A stretch of DNA of 64,000 nt from Geodermatophilus sabuli. GTDB taxonomy: Bacteria > Actinomycetota > Actinomycetes > Mycobacteriales > Geodermatophilaceae. Made by a program: the position numbers and the translations under genes. The stretch covers positions 310,001-374,000 of the forward strand of contig NZ_OBDO01000002.1 of assembly GCF_900215145.1 (NCBI RefSeq), in the 5' to 3' direction. Position 1 is the stretch's first letter; each line of letters starts with the position of its first letter. Below, piece by piece: positions 58,807 through 64,000 of this stretch. The notes under the pieces were generated by a model that made no database searches, was not told the DNA's origin, and saw only the letters and a list, made by a program, of their open reading frames with translations.

Positions 58807-59720
58807 TGGGTCAGAAGGTCAACCCGCACGGGTTCCGGCTCGGCATCACCACCGACTACAAGTCCCGGTGGTACGCCGACAAGCTCTACAAGGACTACGT
58901 CAAGGAAGACGTCGCCATCCGCAAGCTCATGTCCAAGGGCATGGAGCGGGCCGGCATCTCCAAGGTCGAGATCGAGCGCACCCGTGACCGGGTCCGCGTC
59001 GACATCCACACCGCCCGGCCGGGCATCGTCATCGGCCGTCGCGGTGCGGAGGCCGACCGCATCCGCGGCGAGCTCGAGAAGCTCACCGGCAAGCAGGTGC
59101 AGCTGAACATCCTCGAGGTGAAGAACCCCGAGTCGGACGCGCAGCTGGTCGCCCAGGGCGTCGCCGAGCAGCTCTCCAGCCGGGTGAGCTTCCGTCGCGC
59201 CATGCGCAAGGCCATGCAGTCGGCCCAGCGCAGCCCGCAGGTCAAGGGCATCCGAGTGCAGTGCTCCGGGCGCCTCGGCGGCACCGAGATGAGCCGGTCG
59301 GAGTTCTACCGCGAGGGTCGCGTGCCGCTGCACACGCTCCGCGCGAACATCGACTACGGCATCTACGAGGCCCGCACCACCTTCGGCCGCATCGGCGTGA
59401 AGGTGTGGATCTACAAGGGCGACGTCAGCGGCTCGCGTGCCGAGCGTGAGGCCCTCGAGGCCCTCGCCGCCCGTCAGCAGCGCCGCGAGCGCGCCCAGCG
59501 TCCGCAGCGCCGGTCCGGGTCCTCCGGCACCACCGCCGGTGGCACCGAGGCCGGCCGCGCAGCGGCCGAGTCGACGACCGGGCCGGCCGTGGACACCACC
59601 GACGCCGTCGTGGCACAGACCTCCGGCGAGATCGCGCCGGAGCAGACCGTCGCCGAGGCGGCCGGCCCCGAGGCCACCGCTGCCGCGGAGACGACGGCCA
59701 CCGAGAACACGGAGGGCTGA
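58806..59720 (+). CDS. rpsC: 30S ribosomal protein S3 (uS3) with long acidic tail
   Basis: 304 residues. KH domain with [21 protein letters not shown] (seen as [20 protein letters not shown]) and the C-terminal [25 protein letters not shown] ([20 protein letters not shown]). The conserved core ends near residue 215; the remaining 90 residues are Ala, Glu, Thr and Gly-rich. GTG start overlaps the rplV stop by one base. Confidence 0.96.
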   Translation: MGQKVNPHGFRLGITTDYKSRWYADKLYKDYVKEDVAIRKLMSKGMERAGISKVEIERTRDRVRVDIHTARPGIVIGRRGAEADRIRGELEKLTGKQVQLNILEVKNPESDAQLVAQGVAEQLSSRVSFRRAMRKAMQSAQRSPQVKGIRVQCSGRLGGTEMSRSEFYREGRVPLHTLRANIDYGIYEARTTFGRIGVKVWIYKGDVSGSRAEREALEALAARQQRRERAQRPQRRSGSSGTTAGGTEAGRAAAESTTGPAVDTTDAVVAQTSGEIAPEQTVAEAAGPEATAAAETTATENTEG

Positions 59721-59723
59721 CAC

Positions 59724-60140
59724 GTGCTGATCCCACGGCGCGTCAAGCACCGCAAGCAGCACCACCCGAGCCGTTCGGGTCGTGCCAAGGGCGGCACCGA
59801 GATCAACTTCGGTGAGTACGCCATCCAGGCCCTCGAGCCGGCGTACGTGACCAACCGGCAGATCGAGTCCGCTCGTATCGCCATGACCCGGCACATCCGT
59901 CGTGGCGGGAAGGTCTGGATCTCCATCTACCCGGACCGCCCCCTCACCAAGAAGCCCGCCGAGACCCGCATGGGTTCCGGTAAGGGCTCGCCCGAGTGGT
60001 GGGTCGCCAACGTCAAGCCGGGCCGGATCATGTTCGAGCTGTCCGGTGTCGCCGAGCCCGTGGCCCGCGAGGCCATGCGCCGCGCGATCCACAAGCTGCC
60101 GATGAAGTGCCGTTTCATCACTCGTGAAGGAGAGGCGTGA
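59724..60140 (+). CDS. rplP: 50S ribosomal protein L16 (uL16)
   Basis: 138 residues. [19 protein letters not shown] and [20 protein letters not shown] are diagnostic. Binds between the central protuberance and the A site. GTG start three bases behind rpsC; TGATG overlap with rpmC. Confidence 0.97.
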   Translation: MLIPRRVKHRKQHHPSRSGRAKGGTEINFGEYAIQALEPAYVTNRQIESARIAMTRHIRRGGKVWISIYPDRPLTKKPAETRMGSGKGSPEWWVANVKPGRIMFELSGVAEPVAREAMRRAIHKLPMKCRFITREGEA

Positions 60141-60373
60141 TGGCCGCCGGTCTGACCGCTCCCGAGCTGCGCGAGCTCTCTGCTGACGAGCTCGCCTCGC
60201 GGCTGCGCGAGTCGAAGGAAGAACTGTTCAACCTGCGGTTCCAGGTGGCCACCGGTCAGCTGGACAACAACAGGCGGCTGCAGACCGTCCGCCGCGACAT
60301 CGCCCGGATCTACACGATCATGCGCGAGCGCGAGCTGGGTCTCTCGGTCGCCCCGAACGAGGGTGTGGCATGA
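60140..60373 (+). CDS. rpmC: 50S ribosomal protein L29 (uL29)
   Basis: 77 residues from ATG 60140 (GTG one codon earlier is possible). [30 protein letters not shown] and [16 protein letters not shown] are typical. Overlaps rplP (TGATG) and rpsQ (ATGA). Confidence 0.95.
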   Translation: MAAGLTAPELRELSADELASRLRESKEELFNLRFQVATGQLDNNRRLQTVRRDIARIYTIMRERELGLSVAPNEGVA

Positions 60374-60663
60374 GCGAGACGCAGACGACTGCGACCGGCC
60401 CCGGCCTCCCCGGCCGCGGCTACCGCAAGGTCCGCGAGGGCCTCGTGGTCAGCGACAAGATGGACAAGACGATCGTCGTCGAGGTCGAGGACCGCGTGAA
60501 GCACGGCCTCTACGGCAAGGTCATCCGTCGCACCAGCAAGCTGAAGGCCCACGACGAGCAGGAGGTCGCCGGCATCGGCGACCGCGTGCAGATCATGGAG
60601 ACCCGGCCGACGTCGGCCACCAAGCGGTGGCGGCTGGTCGAGGTCGTCGAGAAGGCCAAGTAG
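60370..60663 (+). CDS. rpsQ: 30S ribosomal protein S17 (uS17)
   Basis: 97 residues. [22 protein letters not shown] and [27 protein letters not shown] mark uS17 (seen as [19 protein letters not shown]). Last gene of the S10 unit: a 223-bp spacer with hairpins follows. Confidence 0.97.
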   Translation: MSETQTTATGPGLPGRGYRKVREGLVVSDKMDKTIVVEVEDRVKHGLYGKVIRRTSKLKAHDEQEVAGIGDRVQIMETRPTSATKRWRLVEVVEKAK

Positions 60664-60780
60664 GTCCTGCGGGGCCCGGGCGGGCCTCGTGAGACGTGGC
60701 CCTCCGGGGCTGGTCCAGGAGCAGGTACTCTGGACGACTGGCGCGCCCCACGGGTGCGCGCCCATCCCGGTACTCGTGCT

Positions 60781-60862
60781 CGGACGCACCGGCGGCAGAA
60801 CGCTGCCGGTGCGTCCGCACGTGGGTATCGGACAGCCGGTTCACCGTTCCGGCCCGGCTGTC
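60781..60862 (+). promoter_or_regulatory. Two hairpins between rpsQ and rplN
   Basis: cggacgcaccggcggc at 60781-60796 pairs with gctgccggtgcgtccg at 60802-60817 (one G-U); gacagccgg at 60831-60839 pairs with ccggctgtc at 60854-60862. TACTCT at 60726-60731 fits a -10 box upstream. The spacer probably ends the S10 unit and starts the spc unit; whether the hairpins regulate or terminate is unclear. Confidence 0.55.
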
Positions 60863-60886
60863 ACCACTGAGATTTGGGAGTAGGAC

Positions 60887-61255
60887 GTGATCCAGCAGGA
60901 GTCGCGACTGCGGGTCGCCGACAACACCGGTGCAAAGGAGATCCTCTGCATCCGGGTGCTCGGCGGATCCGGGCGACGCTACGCGGGCATCGGCGACATC
61001 ATCGTCGCCACCGTGAAGGACGCGCTGCCGGGTGCCGGCGTCAAGCGGGGCGACGTGGTCAAGGCCGTCGTCGTCCGCACGGTCAAGGAGCGTCGTCGTC
61101 CGGACGGCTCCTACATCCGCTTCGACGAGAACGCCGCGGTCATCATCCGCGACAGCGGCGACCCGCGCGGTACGCGCATCTTCGGCCCGGTCGGCCGCGA
61201 GCTGCGTGACAAGCGCTTCATGCGGATCATCTCGCTCGCCCCGGAGGTGCTGTGA
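60887..61255 (+). CDS. rplN: 50S ribosomal protein L14 (uL14)
   Basis: 122 residues. [20 protein letters not shown] and [22 protein letters not shown] are diagnostic; forms intersubunit bridges. GTG start behind ttgggagtaggac. First gene of the spc unit. Confidence 0.98.
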   Translation: MIQQESRLRVADNTGAKEILCIRVLGGSGRRYAGIGDIIVATVKDALPGAGVKRGDVVKAVVVRTVKERRRPDGSYIRFDENAAVIIRDSGDPRGTRIFGPVGRELRDKRFMRIISLAPEVL

Positions 61256-61257
61256 TC

Positions 61258-61593
61258 ATGGCGGACAAGACGCCGTCGATGAAGGTGAAGAAGGGCGACA
61301 CCGTCGTCGTGCTGTCCGGCAAGGACAAGGGCGCCAAGGGCCGGGTCATCGCTGCCTACCCGAAGCTGCAGAAGGTCCTCGTCGAGGGCGTGGGCCGGGT
61401 CAAGAAGCACACCCGGATCAGCTCCAACCAGCGTGGTGCCCAGTCGGGCGGGATCGTCACGCAGGAGGCTCCCATCCACGTGAGCAACGTGATGGTGATC
61501 GACTCCGAGGACAAGCCGACCCGGGTCGGTTACCGCAAGGACGAGGAAGGCCGCAGCATCCGGGTCTCGCGGCGCACCGGTAAGGACCTCTGA
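61258..61593 (+). CDS. rplX: 50S ribosomal protein L24 (uL24)
   Basis: 111 residues from ATG 61258, ten bases after ggaggt; GTG 61252 would overlap rpl[27 protein letters not shown] is the KOW motif region ([15 protein letters not shown]). Assembly initiator of the 50S subunit. Confidence 0.96.
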   Translation: MADKTPSMKVKKGDTVVVLSGKDKGAKGRVIAAYPKLQKVLVEGVGRVKKHTRISSNQRGAQSGGIVTQEAPIHVSNVMVIDSEDKPTRVGYRKDEEGRSIRVSRRTGKDL

Positions 61594-61598
61594 CGGCC

Positions 61599-62183
61599 AT
61601 GAGCGCACCCACCCGTGAGCTGCCCCGCATGCTCGCCCACTACCGCGAGCAGATCGCCCCGGCGCTGCAGTCGGAGTTCAACTACGACAACGTCATGCAG
61701 ATCCCGCGGCTGACGAAGATCGTCGTCAACATGGGCGTCGGCGAGGCGACCCGTGACGCGAAGCTGATGGACGGCGCGGTCCGTGACCTCACCGCCATCA
61801 CCGGCCAGAAGCCGGCCGTCGTCCGCGCCCGCAAGTCCATCGCGCAGTTCAAGCTCCGCGAGGGCATGCCGATCGGCGCGAAGGTCACCCTGCGCGGTGA
61901 CCGCATGTGGGAGTTCCTGGACCGGCTGCTGTCGCTGGCCCTGCCCCGCATCCGTGACTTCCGCGGGCTCAACTCGCAGCAGTTCGACGGTCACGGCAAC
62001 TACACGTTCGGCCTGACCGAGCAGTCGATGTTCCGCGAGATCGACGTCGACAAGATCGACCGTCCCCGCGGTATGGACATCACGCTGGTCACCACCGCCA
62101 CGAACGACGAGGAGGGTCGCGAGCTCCTCCGCCTGCTGGGCTTCCCGTTCGCCGGCTCGCCCGTCGTGACCACCACCCGCTGA
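61599..62183 (+). CDS. rplE: 50S ribosomal protein L5 (uL5)
   Basis: 194 residues. [41 protein letters not shown] ([20 protein letters not shown]) and FPEI-type end replaced by [19 protein letters not shown] are typical. Binds 5S rRNA. Five bases behind rplX. Confidence 0.97.
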   Translation: MSAPTRELPRMLAHYREQIAPALQSEFNYDNVMQIPRLTKIVVNMGVGEATRDAKLMDGAVRDLTAITGQKPAVVRARKSIAQFKLREGMPIGAKVTLRGDRMWEFLDRLLSLALPRIRDFRGLNSQQFDGHGNYTFGLTEQSMFREIDVDKIDRPRGMDITLVTTATNDEEGRELLRLLGFPFAGSPVVTTTR

Positions 62184-62205
62184 GCCGGGGCGAGGAGACA
62201 CTCAG

Positions 62206-62391
62206 ATGGCCAAGAAGGCGCTGATCAACAAGGCGGCCCGCAAGCCGAAGTTCGCGGTCCGCGGGTACACCCGCTGCCAGCGGTGCGGTCGCCCGCACTC
62301 GGTGTTCCGCAAGTTCGGCCTGTGCCGGATCTGCCTCCGGGAGATGGCCCACGCGGGCGAGCTCCCGGGCGTGCGCAAGTCCAGCTGGTGA
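62206..62391 (+). CDS. rpsN: 30S ribosomal protein S14 type Z (uS14, zinc-binding)
   Basis: 61 residues with both zinc pairs, Cys24/Cys27 and Cys40/Cys43 ([20 protein letters not shown]). This short C+ form in the spc operon is the housekeeping S14 of actinobacteria; a zinc-free form, if present, would be elsewhere. ATG behind cgaggagacactcag. Confidence 0.97.
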   Translation: MAKKALINKAARKPKFAVRGYTRCQRCGRPHSVFRKFGLCRICLREMAHAGELPGVRKSSW

Positions 62392-62401
62392 AGTAAGAGG
62401 A

Positions 62402-62490
62402 CCCCGTCCTCCCCACCCTCCGCAAGCTCAGGGTGGGACCCGGGACGGGGCCATACGGTGGCCCTGCAGCGGGGCCGCTCCAGCACGTCA
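62402..62490 (+). repeat. GC-rich hairpin repeat (rpsN-rpsH)
   Basis: ccccgtcctccccaccct at 62402-62419 pairs with agggtgggacccgggacgggg at 62430-62450 around ccgcaagctc, with an internal bulge. The tail gggccgctccagcacgtc at 62472-62489 is identical to that behind rplA. It splits the spc operon with a 176-bp spacer (62392-62567). Confidence 0.8.
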
Positions 62491-62567
62491 CCAATCGAGC
62501 ACCACCGATCGCCGAGAGGCCCACGCGTACAGCGTGAGGAACCGCGGCGAGAGAGGCACCACACCCC

Positions 62568-62978
62568 ATGACGATGACCGACCCGATCGCGGACATGCTC
62601 ACGCGGATCCGGAACGCCAACCAGGCGTACCACGACTCCACGACCATGCCGTCGTCGAAGTTGAAGACGCACATCGCCGAGATCCTCCAGCAGGAGGGCT
62701 ACATCGCCGGCTGGACCGTCAACGAGGTCGAGAAGGACGGCACCACCCGCAAGGAGCTGGTCGTCGACCTCAAGTACGGCCCCAACCGTGAGCGGAGCAT
62801 CGCCGGCGTCCGGCGCGTCTCCAAGCCCGGTCTGCGGGTGTACGCCAAGTCCACCGCACTGCCCAAGGTGCTCGGCGGCCTCGGGGTGGCCATCATCTCC
62901 ACCTCGACCGGGCTGCTCACCGACCGGCAGGCGAACAAGAAGGGCGTGGGTGGGGAAGTCCTCGCCTACGTCTGGTAA
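62568..62978 (+). CDS. rpsH: 30S ribosomal protein S8 (uS8)
   Basis: 136 residues. [20 protein letters not shown] start and [26 protein letters not shown] end are diagnostic. S8 organises the 16S central domain and represses the spc operon in enterobacteria. Confidence 0.98.
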   Translation: MTMTDPIADMLTRIRNANQAYHDSTTMPSSKLKTHIAEILQQEGYIAGWTVNEVEKDGTTRKELVVDLKYGPNRERSIAGVRRVSKPGLRVYAKSTALPKVLGGLGVAIISTSTGLLTDRQANKKGVGGEVLAYVW

Positions 62979-62990
62979 GGGAGCGAGCAG

Positions 62991-63530
62991 ATGTCACGGA
63001 TCGGACGACTCCCGATTCCCGTGCCCGGTGGCGTGGACGTCGCGGTCGACGGTCGGACGGTCAGCGTGAAGGGCCCCAAGGGCTCGCTGACCCACACCGT
63101 CGCAGCGCCCATCACCGTCGAGCGCGGCGAGGACGGCACGCTGAGCGTGCAGCGCCCCAACGACGAGCGGGAGAGCCGGGCCCTGCACGGGCTGTCGCGC
63201 ACCCTGATCGCCAACATGATCACCGGCGTGACCGAGGGGTACACCAAGACCCTCGAGATCGTCGGCGTCGGTTACCGCGTCGCGGCCAAGGGCTCGGACC
63301 TCGAGTTCGCCCTCGGGTACAGCCACCCGGTGCCGGTGAAGGCCCCGGAGGGCATCACCTTCACCGTCGAGTCCCCGACCCGCCTGCGGGTGACCGGCAT
63401 CGACAAGCAGCAGGTGGGCCAGGTCGCGGCCAACATCCGCAAGCTGCGCCGCCCCGACCCGTACAAGGGCAAGGGCGTGCGCTACCAGGGTGAGGTCGTC
63501 AAGCGCAAGGTCGGGAAGACGGGTAAGTGA
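62991..63530 (+). CDS. rplF: 50S ribosomal protein L6 (uL6)
   Basis: 179 residues. [30 protein letters not shown]-type [14 protein letters not shown], and [20 protein letters not shown] are typical. ATG 12 bp behind rpsH; TGATG overlap with rplR. Confidence 0.98.
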   Translation: MSRIGRLPIPVPGGVDVAVDGRTVSVKGPKGSLTHTVAAPITVERGEDGTLSVQRPNDERESRALHGLSRTLIANMITGVTEGYTKTLEIVGVGYRVAAKGSDLEFALGYSHPVPVKAPEGITFTVESPTRLRVTGIDKQQVGQVAANIRKLRRPDPYKGKGVRYQGEVVKRKVGKTGK

Positions 63531-63940
63531 TGGCACAGACCGAGAAGGCGGCCGCTCGGGTGCACAAGCCCGTCGGCACCGACATCAGCACCGCACGGCG
63601 GGTCTCCCGCCTGCGCCGGCACAACCGGCTGCGCAAGCGGGTCTCGGGCACGCCGGAGCGTCCGCGCCTGGTGGTCCACCGCAGCTCGCGGCACATCCAC
63701 GTCCAGGTGGTCGACGACACCGTCGGCCGTACCCTGGTCAGCGCCTCGACGCTGGACCCGAGCCTGCGCGCCGCCGAGGGGGACAAGTCCACCCTGGCCC
63801 GCCAGGTGGGGGCCCTCGTCGCCGAGCGTGCCAAGGCCGCCGGGATCGCGGCGGTCGTCTTCGACCGCGGCGGCAACCGGTACCACGGCCGCATCGCGGC
63901 GCTGGCGGACGGCGCCCGCGAGGGCGGGCTGGACTTCTGA
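63530..63940 (+). CDS. rplR: 50S ribosomal protein L18 (uL18)
   Basis: 136 residues from ATG 63530, overlapping the rplF stop. [37 protein letters not shown] ([18 protein letters not shown]) and [21 protein letters not shown]-type end ([19 protein letters not shown]) bind 5S rRNA. The stop overlaps the ATG of a tiny ORF. Confidence 0.97.
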   Translation: MAQTEKAAARVHKPVGTDISTARRVSRLRRHNRLRKRVSGTPERPRLVVHRSSRHIHVQVVDDTVGRTLVSASTLDPSLRAAEGDKSTLARQVGALVAERAKAAGIAAVVFDRGGNRYHGRIAALADGAREGGLDF

Positions 63941-63981
63941 TGAGCTACACCGCGAACGAGCAGATCGAGAGGGACGTCTGA
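63940..63981 (+). CDS. 13-codon ORF coupled between rplR and rpsE
   Basis: [13 protein letters not shown]. Its ATG overlaps the rplR stop and its stop overlaps the rpsE ATG, both as TGATG. The gagaggga that should serve rpsE lies inside it. It may be a real coupling mini-cistron that hands ribosomes from rplR to rpsE, or simply an accident of spacing. No family known to me. Confidence 0.4.
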   Translation: MSYTANEQIERDV

Positions 63982-64000
63982 TGCCAGGACCACAGCGACG
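63981..64000 (+). CDS. rpsE: 30S ribosomal protein S5 (uS5), first codons
   Basis: Only MPGPQRR is inside the window. Position after rplR and the MPGPQRRG-type start of actinobacterial uS5 support the call. ATG behind gagagggacgtctg. Confidence 0.85.

Overview
The window is about 64 kb of very GC-rich DNA (third codon positions are almost all G or C; GTG and TTG starts are common) from an actinobacterium. Gene order, the TTG starts of rpoB and rpoC, long low-complexity tails on ribosomal proteins and the MenJ/nuo/polyprenyl synthase linkage fit the Geodermatophilaceae and relatives (Blastococcus, Geodermatophilus, Modestobacter). That placement is inference from gene content; no database search was run.

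Region 1 (1-18549) is respiratory. The 3' end of a geranylgeranyl/menaquinone reductase is followed by a complete 14-gene nuoA-N operon for proton-pumping NADH:menaquinone oxidoreductase, then a polyprenyl diphosphate synthase for the quinone side chain. Most nuo genes overlap or are tightly coupled. Three junctions (nuoF-G, nuoI-J, nuoJ-K) are filled by a 79-bp repeat that runs exactly from the stop codon of one gene to the GTG start of the next. A fourth copy forms the end of rplD.

Region 2 (18572-29644) is mixed. It holds a lipoprotein sugar dehydrogenase, an Asp-rich secreted protein, 2-oxoacid:ferredoxin oxidoreductase korAB (minus strand), htpX, a frameshifted methyltransferase remnant, a YajQ-family protein (minus), tRNA-Tyr, a TadG/TadE-like membrane protein (minus), a 29-residue microprotein made almost wholly of four GSKWSR repeats, and a large membrane protein with a degenerate GGDEF and an apparently competent EAL domain.

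Region 3 (29714-34828) has tRNA-Thr, tRNA-Met, rpmG, a hadA/hadB-like dehydratase pair, an M1-type metallopeptidase lipoprotein, an aspartate-type aminotransferase, a RibD/DHFR-like reductase and tRNA-Trp.

Region 4 (34929-64000) is the transcription and translation core: secE-nusG-rplKA, rplJL, rpoBC, then (after a small accessory island with an F420-type LLM oxidoreductase, a trypsin-like protease and a small protein resembling that protease's N-terminal domain) rpsL-rpsG-fusA-tuf, and the S10/spc gene string from rpsJ to the first codons of rpsE. Several spacers in these operons carry a second dispersed repeat, a long GC-rich hairpin usually followed by a tail close to gggccgctccagcacgtca. 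It lies between nusG-rplK, rplA-rplJ, rpoB-rpoC and rpsN-rpsH, and inverted before tRNA-Trp and behind the protease island.

The least explained items are the GSKWSR microprotein with its own ribosome binding site, terminator and operator-like upstream region; the 79-bp stop-to-start cassette; the hairpin repeat; the protease/mini-domain pair; and a 13-codon ORF wedged between rplR and rpsE by two TGATG overlaps.
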